From the NCBI RefSeq assembly GCF_004563925.1, contig NZ_SPNJ01000004.1, positions 310,001-374,000 of the forward strand: a stretch of 64,000 nucleotides of DNA, read 5' to 3'. Source of the DNA: Herbaspirillum sp. 3R11. Lineage in GTDB: Bacteria > Pseudomonadota > Gammaproteobacteria > Burkholderiales > Burkholderiaceae_D. Under the pieces are notes generated by a model. The model searched no databases, was not told the origin of the DNA, and worked only from the letters and a program-made list of their open reading frames with translations. Shown piece after piece: positions 19,166 through 27,387 of this stretch (the first letter of the stretch is position 1; each line of letters opens with the position of its first letter). The translations under genes were made by a program, and so were the position numbers.

Positions 19166-21079
19166 TCAGGAAAAGCCAAACCGGCGCGGCAACCACAAAC
19201 TCAGATCCGGCCAGACGATGATCACCACCAGCGTGACCAGCAGGATCGCCAGATACTTCAGATAAGGTTTTACCACGTCCTGCAGGCGCACCTGCGCAAT
19301 CGCGCAGGTCGCGTACATGCCCAGCCCGAACGGCGGCGAGAACAGGCCGATACCCATCGAAATCACCAGGATGATGGCGAAGTGCAGCGGATTGTAGCCA
19401 AGCTGCACCGCAATCGGCGTCAGCAGCGGTCCGAAGATGATCAGCGCCGGCGCCCCCTCCAGCACCGCGCCGAACAGGATCAGCGCCAGCACCGAAATCA
19501 GGATGAACATCCAGCTGCCGTACTCGTGCGCCAGGGTCACCATCAGCTCTGCCAGCGCATGCGGGATCTGCTCCACCGTCAGCGCATATGCCACGCTGCT
19601 GGCGGCGGCCACGATGAACAGCACCATGCCCGACATCGACGCGGCGTCGACGAACAGCTTGACCAGCACCTTGCGATTGAGTTCACGGAACGCCAGCCAG
19701 CCGACCACGATGGCGTAAATTACGGCGAAGGACGAAATCTCGGTCGAGGTTGCAATCCCGGAGGCGACGCCCTTGCCGATCATCACGATCATGATGAGCC
19801 CGACCAGCGCGCCACCGATCAGCTTGCCCAGCGGGCGCGGCTTGATGAACACCACGCTGACGTCGACCTTGCGGCCGGTGTAATACGCCATGACGCACAG
19901 CGCGATGGCCATCGCCAGCGCTGGCAGGATCCCGGCCAGGAACAGCCCGCCGATCGACAGGTTGGCGACAAAGCCGAGGATGATCATGTTGATGCAGGGC
20001 GGGATGGTTTCCGCCATGATGGCCGAGGCGGCCAGCAGGCCGGCGGCTTCATTCGGATTCTGTCTGGTCTGGCGCACCGCCGGCATCAGGATGCCGCCCA
20101 CCGCCGCGACGTCGGCCAGCTTGGAACCCGACACGCCCGAGAAGAACGCCATCGCCGTCACCATGATCAGGTTCAGGCCGCCGCGCAGGCGGCCGAACAT
20201 GCGCAGCAGCAGCTCGATCAGGCGCGACGACATGCCGTTGCATTCCATGACCATGCCGGCCAGGATGAAGAACGGCACCGCCAGCATGACGAAGTGATCG
20301 GAGCCGGCCGCGACCTGCTGCGCGAACACCATCACCGACAGGGTCGGCTCCAGCAGGAAGAACATCAGCGCGCCGAAGGTCAGCGCAAATGCAATCGGCA
20401 CGCCCGCCACCAGACAGAACAGGAAGCCGAACAACAAGACGTGCATCGGCCGCAGCGCGTGATCCGGCCAGAATGTTTGCAGCGCCAGCACGCCGCCGAC
20501 CACCACCGCGCCGATCAGACCCGACACCAGCGCATGTCGACCAAATTTCTTCAGCGCGTGCGTCATTGCGAACACCGACAACAGCAGGCTCCCGATCAGC
20601 ACCGGCAAGACGAAGATCGTCTGCGGCAGACCCGATGGCGTGGTCTGGTCGTTGGAGATTTCCAGCAGCAGCCAGGTCGTATAGGCCAGCGACATGGAGA
20701 CGAAGGCGATCACCCAGTCGCACAGCCGCAGCACGTACGGCAACCACGACTTCGGAAACACCCCGCGCAGGCTGTCGATGCCGACGTGACGACTGCGCCC
20801 CAGCACGCTGGCGGCGCCGAAGAACACCAGCGTGATCATCAGCGCGCGCGCCACTTCTTCCGACCATTCCAGCGGATCGTGCAAGGCGTAGCGCCAGATT
20901 ACCGAACAGAACACCACCAGCACGTCGACCGCCAGCACTGCTGCCGAAGCCAGTTCCAGCGCGCGTTGCAGGCGCGGATAGTCGACTACATCGTTGGGCG
21001 AAGCATGCAGCGATTGAATTGCATTTTCGACTGCGGCAGCTTCTTCGGGCGACGCCAGCGGCGCGGTGATCGTTTTCAT
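19166..21079 (-). CDS. TRAP transporter permease, fused small (DctQ) and large (DctM) subunits
   Basis: The 637-residue inner-membrane protein joins both TRAP membrane subunits in one chain. The first 200 or so residues carry four hydrophobic segments of DctQ type (with PLEWSEEVARALM); the rest is DctM-like with about twelve segments, including SGVSGSKLADVAAVG and FSPPFGLGMYA. TRAP systems import organic acids and sugar acids with a sodium gradient. The start is the second of two adjacent ATGs (21079), best spaced from AAGGA. It follows the binding-protein gene by 37 bases and precedes the hydratase-like gene. Context suggests hexuronate or aldarate uptake. Confidence 0.93.
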   Translation of the reverse strand: MKTITAPLASPEEAAAVENAIQSLHASPNDVVDYPRLQRALELASAAVLAVDVLVVFCSVIWRYALHDPLEWSEEVARALMITLVFFGAASVLGRSRHVGIDSLRGVFPKSWLPYVLRLCDWVIAFVSMSLAYTTWLLLEISNDQTTPSGLPQTIFVLPVLIGSLLLSVFAMTHALKKFGRHALVSGLIGAVVVGGVLALQTFWPDHALRPMHVLLFGFLFCLVAGVPIAFALTFGALMFFLLEPTLSVMVFAQQVAAGSDHFVMLAVPFFILAGMVMECNGMSSRLIELLLRMFGRLRGGLNLIMVTAMAFFSGVSGSKLADVAAVGGILMPAVRQTRQNPNEAAGLLAASAIMAETIPPCINMIILGFVANLSIGGLFLAGILPALAMAIALCVMAYYTGRKVDVSVVFIKPRPLGKLIGGALVGLIMIVMIGKGVASGIATSTEISSFAVIYAIVVGWLAFRELNRKVLVKLFVDAASMSGMVLFIVAAASSVAYALTVEQIPHALAELMVTLAHEYGSWMFILISVLALILFGAVLEGAPALIIFGPLLTPIAVQLGYNPLHFAIILVISMGIGLFSPPFGLGMYATCAIAQVRLQDVVKPYLKYLAILLVTLVVIIVWPDLSLWLPRRFGFS

Positions 21080-21116
21080 CATGGCTTCCTTGGGTTTCCT
21101 TCCGTTGCGCGCGGGA

Positions 21117-22148
21117 TCAGCCGCGTGCAGCAACGATCTCGTCGACCACCGGCTTGACCGCCGGATATTGCGTGGTGAACTCGCCCCACAGCGGCGCGAC
21201 GTCCTTGCGCAGTGCTTCACGGTCCACCGTCGAGACCGTCAGGCCAAGTCCCTTGAGTTTTTCGAAAGCATCGCGCTCCATGTCGGCGGCGCGCTGGCGC
21301 TGGTAGTTGGTCGCCTCGGTGGCGGCGTCGAGGAAAGCCTTTTGCAGGTCGGCCGGAATCCGCGCGAACGAGCGCTTGCTGATCACCGGCGTCTGCGGAT
21401 TGTAGATGTGCTGGGTCAGCGCGCAATACTTGGCGACTTCAAAGAATTTCCCCGCCAATGCGGTCGGCGCATCGTGCTCGAAACCATCGACCACGCCGGT
21501 TTGCAGCGAGGTGTAGATCTCGCCGAACGGAATCGGCGTCGGCACCGCGCCCATGTAGCGCAGGGTGCTGATGAAATTCTTCACCGGCAGTACGCGCAGC
21601 TTGATGCCCTTCAACTCGGCCACGCTGCGCACCGGATTCTTGGTGAACACATTGCGCGCACCCAGCGAGTAAGCCCAGCCCAGCACCTGCACGCCGACGC
21701 GGTCATACATCATCTTGCTGAGGATGGCGCCGGCCTTGCCGTCCAGCGCGCGACCGGAATGATCGAGGTTGGCGAACAGATAACCCATGTCGAGCACGCC
21801 GATTTCCGGCACAGTGGTGGACCAGATCGACGAGCCGGAGATCATCATGTCGACGCTCCCGATGCGCACCTGGTTGACGACGTCGGACTCCTTGCCGAGC
21901 TGGTCGCTGGGGAAATAATTGACGACGATCTTGTTGCCGACCGCAGTCTTCAGATTCTGTGCGAAGCGGCTGTACCAGACGTAGTGCGCCGAGTTGGCGT
22001 CGAGCGGCAAGGTCGACGACATGCGCAGCGTGACCAGCGGTTTGTCCTGCGCGAAGGCGAGATTGCCGGACAAGCCGGCCGCTGCGGCGCCGCCGATGGC
22101 CAGGCCGGTCTTGAGGAATTGTCGTTTGGATGCGTTGGTCGTGTTCAT
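21117..22148 (-). CDS. TRAP transporter solute-binding protein (DctP family)
   Basis: This periplasmic receptor captures the substrate and delivers it to the fused permease encoded just downstream. The 343-residue product has an N-terminal export signal (KRQFLKTGLAIGGAAAAGLSG, cleaved near AFAQ). KR rather than RR precedes the hydrophobic stretch, so Sec or Tat export is undecided. The body contains the DctP signature region around GVQVLGWAYSLGARNVFT and the conserved Arg segment LKGIKLRVLP. The start at 22148 is preferred over the adjacent ATG at 22151 because of its distance from AGGAGA. Substrate from context: uronic or aldaric acids. Confidence 0.93.
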   Translation of the reverse strand: MNTTNASKRQFLKTGLAIGGAAAAGLSGNLAFAQDKPLVTLRMSSTLPLDANSAHYVWYSRFAQNLKTAVGNKIVVNYFPSDQLGKESDVVNQVRIGSVDMMISGSSIWSTTVPEIGVLDMGYLFANLDHSGRALDGKAGAILSKMMYDRVGVQVLGWAYSLGARNVFTKNPVRSVAELKGIKLRVLPVKNFISTLRYMGAVPTPIPFGEIYTSLQTGVVDGFEHDAPTALAGKFFEVAKYCALTQHIYNPQTPVISKRSFARIPADLQKAFLDAATEATNYQRQRAADMERDAFEKLKGLGLTVSTVDREALRKDVAPLWGEFTTQYPAVKPVVDEIVAARG

Positions 22149-22232
22149 CATGTCTCCTGTAGTTTTATGTAGGTCTACTTTTGGTTGCGTCTGATGCCTG
22201 TCCTGTGCTGCCCGCTGCGATGTCTGGTGGCG

Positions 22233-23111
22233 CTATCCTTTCGCAAACGGTGTGTCCGGCACGCCTGCAACGCCGGGATTCAACGTCCAGACACGGCCGG
22301 CACCTTCGTCGCCTTGCGGCGCGCCGAGGCTGATGCTGGTGACGATCATGGTCTTCATGTCCTCGCCGCCGAAGGCGCACATGGATGGCTTTTTAGCGGG
22401 CAGTTCGATCGTACGATCAAGCCTGCCGTCCGGCGTGAAACGCAACAGGCAGCCGGCGTCGTTGGCGCAAATCCAGTAACAGCCGTCGACATCCATGGCG
22501 GCCCCGTCCGGACGGCCGCGGTGTTGATTGAGGTCGGCGAATACGCGCCGGCGCGACGGTGTGCCGCTGTCGAGGTCATAGTCGAAGGCCCAGACCAGCC
22601 GGCTCGTCGGATGCGAATCCGACAGATACATGGTCTTGCCGTCGGGTGACCAGGCCAGGCCGTTCTGCACGATCAATCCATCCACCACCGGCGCCGACAA
22701 ACCCGCGCCGTCATAGCGATACAGCTTGCCGTCGGCGCGCGCCAGCGACATGTCGAGGCACATCACGCCGCTCCAGAAACGTCCCTGGCGATCGCAACGA
22801 CCGTCGTTGAAGCGCTGGTCGGCTTGCAATCCGTCCGGCTGACCCAGCTTGTTCAATTGCACGTGACCGTCGTCCTGCAACTGCACGCTGAAAATGCCGG
22901 TGTGCATGCCGGCGATCAGGCCGCCGCCGGTATCCGGTGCGATGCACGCGACCATTTCCGGCAACTGCCATTCTTGGTAAGTACCGTCAGCGGTCTGGCG
23001 GCAGATCAGCTTGCGCGGAATGTCGACCCAGTACCAGGCCGATTGGGCTGCGTGCCAGAACGGGCTTTCGGCGACGTCGTAGCGCTGATCGTTGAGCGGG
23101 AGAACTTGCAT
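22233..23111 (-). CDS. SMP-30/gluconolactonase-family lactonase, probably for aldarolactones
   Basis: The 292-residue protein is a six-bladed propeller of the SMP-30/gluconolactonase family, which hydrolyses sugar lactones using a single divalent metal. Visible family segments are the N-terminal ESPFWH (Glu metal ligand), FNDGRCDRQGRFW, QNGLAWSPDGKTMYLSDS (Asn and Asp ligands) and GRPDGAAMD. The ATG at 23111 (MQVLPLNDQ) is chosen because the upstream extension lies in the dehydrogenase gene. It starts ten bases after uronate dehydrogenase, whose product is an aldaric acid lactone, so the substrate is very likely galactaro- or glucarolactone. Confidence 0.9.
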   Translation of the reverse strand: MQVLPLNDQRYDVAESPFWHAAQSAWYWVDIPRKLICRQTADGTYQEWQLPEMVACIAPDTGGGLIAGMHTGIFSVQLQDDGHVQLNKLGQPDGLQADQRFNDGRCDRQGRFWSGVMCLDMSLARADGKLYRYDGAGLSAPVVDGLIVQNGLAWSPDGKTMYLSDSHPTSRLVWAFDYDLDSGTPSRRRVFADLNQHRGRPDGAAMDVDGCYWICANDAGCLLRFTPDGRLDRTIELPAKKPSMCAFGGEDMKTMIVTSISLGAPQGDEGAGRVWTLNPGVAGVPDTPFAKG

Positions 23112-23121
23112 AGTGTGTTTT

Positions 23122-23949
23122 CTATTCGTATTGCGGACCGGCCAGGATGAAAGGCCCGCCCTGGAAATTACCGGCGTCGTCCGCTGCCGGCCAGGTGCCG
23201 CTGAAAGGGAAGCGTTCGGCGAATGCATCGGCGCTGTCCTGCGCCACAAAACCGAGATGACCGGCCTTGCTGTTGTCCCACCAGGCTATGCGGTTGTCGG
23301 AGACGCCATAGACGATGGTGTGGCCGACGCGCGGCGTGAACAGCGCGCAGCGCACCAGTTCGACAAAGTCCTCGTAGCTCAGGAAGGTCGCCAGCATGCG
23401 TGCGTTGCGCGGCTCCGGAAAGCAAGAGCCGATGCGCAGGCACACCGTCTCCACGCCGAAGCGGTCGAAGTAATAGCGCGACAGCGACTCGCCAAAACAC
23501 TTGGTCAGTCCGTACAAGCCGTCGGGCCGCAACGGACTGTCGGCGTCGATGTGCTCGGTGGTCGGGTAGTAACCGACCGCGTGGCTGGAGCTGGCGTAGA
23601 TCACGCGACGGATGCCGCGCTTGTGCACGCCTTCGTAGAGGTTGTAGGTGCCCTGGATGTTGGCATGCATCAATTGTTCGAACGGCGCTTCCAGCGAACG
23701 TCCGCCGAAGTGCAGCACGGCGTCGACGCCCTCCAGCATGTCGTACACGGCGGCCTTGTCGGCCAGATCGCAGGCAACGATTTCTTCGCCGGGTGCCGCT
23801 GCGCCAAGGTCGCCGATGTCCGACAGGCGCACCACCTCGGTCCACGGTTTCAGCCGCTCACGCAGCACCTGCCCGAGATTGCCGGCGGCGCCGGTCAGCA
23901 GCAGGCGTTTAAAGGGTCGTACCTGATCTTGCAAATCGCTCATGGTCAT
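23122..23949 (-). CDS. udh: Uronate dehydrogenase (NAD-dependent, SDR family)
   Basis: The enzyme oxidises D-galacturonate or D-glucuronate at C1 to the aldarolactone with NAD. The 275-residue protein is an extended-type SDR with the nucleotide-binding motif TGAAGNLGQ (about residues 19-27), catalytic YGLTK and a typical Udh segment RIGSCFPEPRNARML. It is the first gene of the operon with lactonase, TRAP transporter and hydratase-like gene, a clear oxidative uronate cluster. Either ATG at 23949 or 23943 could be used; no strong ribosome binding site is seen before either. Confidence 0.92.
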   Translation of the reverse strand: MTMSDLQDQVRPFKRLLLTGAAGNLGQVLRERLKPWTEVVRLSDIGDLGAAAPGEEIVACDLADKAAVYDMLEGVDAVLHFGGRSLEAPFEQLMHANIQGTYNLYEGVHKRGIRRVIYASSSHAVGYYPTTEHIDADSPLRPDGLYGLTKCFGESLSRYYFDRFGVETVCLRIGSCFPEPRNARMLATFLSYEDFVELVRCALFTPRVGHTIVYGVSDNRIAWWDNSKAGHLGFVAQDSADAFAERFPFSGTWPAADDAGNFQGGPFILAGPQYE

Positions 23950-24209
23950 GAATCGTCACTGGTTGAATTACCGACGCCAAGCAGACGACGCGACGCCACC
24001 CGGATTGAATCCGCGCGAGGCAAGACGATGCCGACTCAGCAAAGAAGGAACAACAACTTCAGCGCGCCGTCATCGCGGCGCACGGAACGGAACATCAGAT
24101 ACTGGACAACGCAAGCAAGGTCAAAGCAGTCACGGTGTGTCTCCGGCATATCGTTATTTTTAATTGACAGTCATCGTACAACATGAAAATTTTGAACGCA
24201 AGGAGATTT

Positions 24210-24302
24210 ATGGCGCTATTTTTTTCATCTCCGAGATCACCTTACATAGGCAACAGATCGCCTCGAAAGCCTTGCTGCGACTGCTACCCAGAAAAAGAAT
24301 GA
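24210..24302 (+). CDS. Possible small cysteine-containing protein (30 residues)
   Basis: A 30-codon open frame starts with ATG at 24210, with AAGGAG six bases upstream, a near-ideal ribosome binding site. The product begins MALFFSSPRSPY and ends RKPCCDCYPEKE, with three cysteines in a CCDC arrangement. No family was recognised. It lies alone in a region of lower GC. Chance occurrence is quite possible for so short a frame; the ribosome binding site is the only support. Confidence 0.3.
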   Translation: MALFFSSPRSPYIGNRSPRKPCCDCYPEKE

Positions 24303-24467
24303 CTTGCTTTAATGTCATCTGATGACTGATAACAATTTTTACTCATGCGCCTTCTTTCGGAGAGCTAAAGTACACAGTTCGCCGGCGCCGGATGAAGCAC
24401 AGTTCGATGCAGCGGCAATTGGATTAATTCGGCTTGCTTCCGTGTTGAGGCCGCACTAGACTTTATT

Positions 24468-24479
24468 TACCGATCGGTA
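24468..24479. promoter_or_regulatory. Perfect 12-base palindrome, likely TetR-family operator
   Basis: TACCGATCGGTA is a perfect palindrome, 47 bases before the ATG of the NTF2-like gene that is coupled to a TetR-type regulator. ACCG...CGGT palindromes are common operators of this regulator family. Autoregulation by the adjacent TetR protein is the simplest reading. Confidence 0.6.
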
Positions 24480-24526
24480 CAAAACCTTCATCCGTAGCCT
24501 AACCCCATTCAGACACAGGTGCACAC

Positions 24527-25000
24527 ATGACCACATCCCGCCCTCCGCTTCCACCGTTCACCCGCGACACCGCGATCCAGAAAGTCCGCGCCGCCGAAGA
24601 CGGCTGGAACACCCGCAACGCCGAAAAAGTCTCGCTGGCCTATACCGAAGACAGCCGCTGGCGCAACCGCGCCGACTTCGTCCAGGGCCGCGCCGCCATC
24701 GTCGCCTTCCTCAGCAAGAAGTGGGTGCGCGAGCAGCAATATCGCCTGATCAAGGAATTGTGGGCGTTCGAGGGCAACCGCATCGCCGTGCGCTTCGCTT
24801 ACGAATGGCACGACGATTCGGGCAACTGGTTCCGCTCTTACGGCAATGAAAACTGGGAGTTCGATGAACACGGCCTGATGCGCGCGCGCCATGCCTCGAT
24901 CAACGACCTGCCGATCAAGGAAAGCGACCGCAAATTCCACTGGGATCAATCGGCGCCGCGTCCGGCCGATCACCCCAGCCTGAGCGACCTCGGCCTGTAA
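24527..25000 (+). CDS. NTF2-like protein, DUF1348 family
   Basis: The 157-residue protein is a cytosolic NTF2-fold (SnoaL-like) member of the DUF1348 group. Family hallmarks are [26 protein letters not shown] near the N-terminus, and [25 protein letters not shown] followed by ASINDLPI in the second half. The biochemical role of the group is not established. The stop codon overlaps the start of the TetR gene by one base (TAATG), so the two are cotranslated, and the protein is probably under that regulator's control. Confidence 0.9.
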   Translation: MTTSRPPLPPFTRDTAIQKVRAAEDGWNTRNAEKVSLAYTEDSRWRNRADFVQGRAAIVAFLSKKWVREQQYRLIKELWAFEGNRIAVRFAYEWHDDSGNWFRSYGNENWEFDEHGLMRARHASINDLPIKESDRKFHWDQSAPRPADHPSLSDLGL

Positions 25001-25563
25001 TGGCGGCAGGTACGCAACGCGACGAACTGATTCCGGTGCTGGCCGAGATTTTTCGCGCCTACGGTTATGAAGGCGCCAGCCTGGCGCGCATGACCGAAGG
25101 CACCGGTCTCGGCAAGGGCAGCCTGTACAACCTGTTCCCGGGCGGTAAGGACGAAATGGCGAACGCCGTGCTGAGCCACATCGACGGCTGGTTCCAGCGC
25201 GAGGTGTACGTCCCCTTGCGCGAGAGCGCCGACGCCGTGGCCGGCATCGATCGCATGTTCAACGAAGTGAAACGGTATTTTCTGTCGGGCAGGAAGGTGT
25301 GCCTGGTCGGCGTGTTTGCGCTGGTCAATGTGCGTGACCGTTTTGCCGACAAGGTGAAGAGTTACTTTGTGGATTGGGCGGCGGCGCTGCATGTAGCCCT
25401 GCAACGCAGCGGCTATGAGCCCGACGAAGCCGCCGGCCTGACCGAGGAAATCCTGGCCGGAATTCAAGGTGCATTGGTGCTGGCGCGCGCGGTCGACGAT
25501 CCGCAGATTTTCGTGCGCACGCTGGATCGCCTGCAGCAGCGGCTGCAGGCGTCTACGGTGTAA
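25000..25563 (+). CDS. TetR-family transcriptional regulator
   Basis: The 187-residue protein has the N-terminal TetR helix-turn-helix (about residues 8-55) with GASLARMTEGTGLGKGSLYNLF, and a C-terminal ligand-binding domain of the TetR_C_33/YcdC-like kind. TetR proteins usually repress their own operon until an inducer binds. It is coupled to the DUF1348 gene, and the perfect palindrome at 24468-24479 is its likely operator. The ligand is not evident. Confidence 0.93.
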   Translation: MAAGTQRDELIPVLAEIFRAYGYEGASLARMTEGTGLGKGSLYNLFPGGKDEMANAVLSHIDGWFQREVYVPLRESADAVAGIDRMFNEVKRYFLSGRKVCLVGVFALVNVRDRFADKVKSYFVDWAAALHVALQRSGYEPDEAAGLTEEILAGIQGALVLARAVDDPQIFVRTLDRLQQRLQASTV

Positions 25564-25593
25564 TCAGAATCAGAGGAAGTCGGGCAGAGTCGG

Positions 25594-26736
25594 TCAGACC
25601 AGGTCCGCCAGCGGATGCTCGCTCGCCGGCCACGGATCGACGAAGAAGCCGTCCACCCATTGCGGTGTGGCGTCGGCCAGGCGCGCCGGATTCCACTTCG
25701 GCTGGTGGTCTTTTTCCATGATCAACGCACGGATGCCTTCGACAAAATCCGGGCGCCTCGCGCAGTGCAGCGTCACCACGAATTCCAGGCGGAACACTTC
25801 GGCCAGCGACATGTGGCGCACGCGCCGTTGCAACTCCAGCGCCAGCGCAGCCGAGCCGGGGGCGCCGGCGGTCAGCGTGGCAATGGCTTTTTGCAGCCAC
25901 GGGTTGTCGCTCTTGTGCGCCAGGATCGCGTCGACGATGTCGGGCACGGTCTGGCCGCTGCACAGCGTATTGATCAGATCGAAATTCTCGCGCAGCGCCG
26001 AAGGTGCGAACGTCACATCGGCGGCGACGTCGCGCTCGGCTTGCTGCAGGACCCGGCCGAGAACGGCGGCGTCGTCGCCGTCACCCCAATTCTGCAGTTG
26101 CAGGGCGTCGATGACCTTTTGCTTGTCGGCGTGGGCGATGCGGTAATCGGCCAGTCCGGTGAATTTGGCGTCTTCCGCGTTCATCAGCGCGCCGGTCAGC
26201 GCCAGGAAAGCGCCCAGCTTGCCAGGCGTGCGGCTCAGGAACCAGCTACCGCCGACGTCGGGATACAGGCCGATGGTGATTTCCGGCATGGCCAGGCGCG
26301 AGCGCTCGGTGACCACGCGGTGGCTGCAGCCGGCCATCAGGCCGATGCCGCCGCCCATGACGATGCCGTGGCCCCAGCACAGGATCGGCTTGGGATAGGT
26401 ATGGATTTCGTAATCGAGGCGATATTCGTGTTCGAAGAAGTCAGCCGCGTATTGATTGCCGCGAATGTCGTCGCGCGCCGGCGAGGCGTGGTGCTCGCGC
26501 ATGCTGGTGTAGATCTTCTGCAGGTCGCCGCCGGCGCAAAAGGCTTTTTCGCCCTGCGCCTGCAACAGCACCATCGCAATCTCGGGATCCCTGGCCCACT
26601 GGCGTAGCTGCGGCGTCAGCAGATGCACCATGTCGAGCGACAGCGCATTCAAGGTTTTTTCGGAAGCCAGCGTGGCGACGCCGATACGGCGGCCATTCTG
26701 CGTGGCCAGTTCTTCAAACAAAACCGGTTGGCTCAT
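25594..26736 (-). CDS. Enoyl-CoA hydratase/isomerase family, 3-hydroxyisobutyryl-CoA hydrolase-like
   Basis: The 380-residue protein is a crotonase-fold enzyme of the longer ECH_2 type. Residues forming the oxyanion hole are in AFCAGGDLQ and HGIVMGGGIGLM; the catalytic Glu/Asp pair is in PEITIGLYPDVGGSWFLSR. This arrangement is typical of 3-hydroxyisobutyryl-CoA hydrolase (valine catabolism), though related enoyl-CoA hydratases cannot be excluded. It stands alone on the minus strand, convergent with the TetR gene. Confidence 0.88.
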   Translation of the reverse strand: MSQPVLFEELATQNGRRIGVATLASEKTLNALSLDMVHLLTPQLRQWARDPEIAMVLLQAQGEKAFCAGGDLQKIYTSMREHHASPARDDIRGNQYAADFFEHEYRLDYEIHTYPKPILCWGHGIVMGGGIGLMAGCSHRVVTERSRLAMPEITIGLYPDVGGSWFLSRTPGKLGAFLALTGALMNAEDAKFTGLADYRIAHADKQKVIDALQLQNWGDGDDAAVLGRVLQQAERDVAADVTFAPSALRENFDLINTLCSGQTVPDIVDAILAHKSDNPWLQKAIATLTAGAPGSAALALELQRRVRHMSLAEVFRLEFVVTLHCARRPDFVEGIRALIMEKDHQPKWNPARLADATPQWVDGFFVDPWPASEHPLADLV

Positions 26737-26817
26737 GGGGATCCTGAAGTCTCTTAAATCGTTTTGTGTGACCTCTCCAGCCTCGTGAGCCGGGAGATCG
26801 TCTTATATGAATTAAAT

Positions 26818-27147
26818 GAAGCAAGCCGATAGGCCGGATTCTGTTACGACGGTTGCCCGTTATGACAGCCATTCCTCTAGGCCCCGGATTGCTCCGGCGC
26901 TCAAGCTCTCTACCCGCACGCTCCGCGAGCAACATCAACGCGTGCCTATTTGAGATTGCTCCGGGTGGAGGTTACCGCGTTTCACCGTAACTTAATACGC
27001 TCGTCTCTGTGGCCCTGTTCCTCGCCTTATACCGGCTTGCGCCGGCTTTCAGCGGACGGCCGTTAACCGTCACCCTGCTCTATGGAGTCCGGACCTTCCT
27101 CCCGCCATCGCATTACACGATGGCCAGCGGCTGTCTGGCTTGCTTCG
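26818..27147 (-). ncRNA. rnpB: RNase P RNA (bacterial class A)
   Basis: RNase P RNA is the catalytic RNA that trims the 5' leader of tRNA precursors. On the minus strand the 5' end (GAAGCAAGCC, near 27146) pairs perfectly with the 3' end (GGCTTGCTTC, 26818-26827) to form the P1 helix. The conserved core is present: GGAGGAAGGTCCGGACTCC after P3, GGTGACGGTTAACGGCCG, and the 3' part CGGCCTATCGGC with ACAGAA just before it. The length of about 330 bases is normal. The exact ends are inferred from helix P1 and the -10 element. Confidence 0.93.
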
Positions 27148-27153
27148 GGCGTC

Positions 27154-27159
27154 ATTGTA
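27154..27159 (-). promoter_or_regulatory. rnpB: -10 element of rnpB
   Basis: TACAAT on the minus strand lies seven bases before the expected RNA 5' end, as a -10 should. No good -35 is seen in the GC-rich stretch further upstream. Confidence 0.55.
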
Positions 27160-27387
27160 CCTCAGGCACGCCTGCGGCCGGGGGGCTTGCCCAGAGGCAT
27201 GAATCCGGCAGGCGCCGCATGGCAGGCAAGCAGCGGTAAAAAGTTTATGAGAATTCAACGGCGGCGCTTCAGAGTCGGCATCTTGCGGCCGATAAAGGAC
27301 TAATGCCTGTTCACTGGAAGGCCCACCATGTCTTCAGGATTGCATTGCATGCACTTGCTTCACCCAACCCAAGGAGGCGTCAAAAAA

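Larger units (their letters stand above)
23950..24526. other. Divergent intergenic region between the uronate operon and the DUF1348/TetR genes
   Basis: This 577-base stretch separates udh (leftward) from the NTF2-like gene (rightward). It should hold both promoters. Seen in it are a possible 30-codon gene with a perfect ribosome binding site (24210-24302), an imperfect dyad ATCGTACAAC near 24173-24182 that resembles GntR-type half sites, and a perfect TACCGATCGGTA palindrome (24468-24479). Nothing else is recognised. Confidence 0.5.

Noticed and set aside
19127-21157. 676-codon open frame antisense to the TRAP permease
   Set aside because: The translation is a His/Gln/Arg-rich low-complexity shadow; the minus strand encodes the permease.
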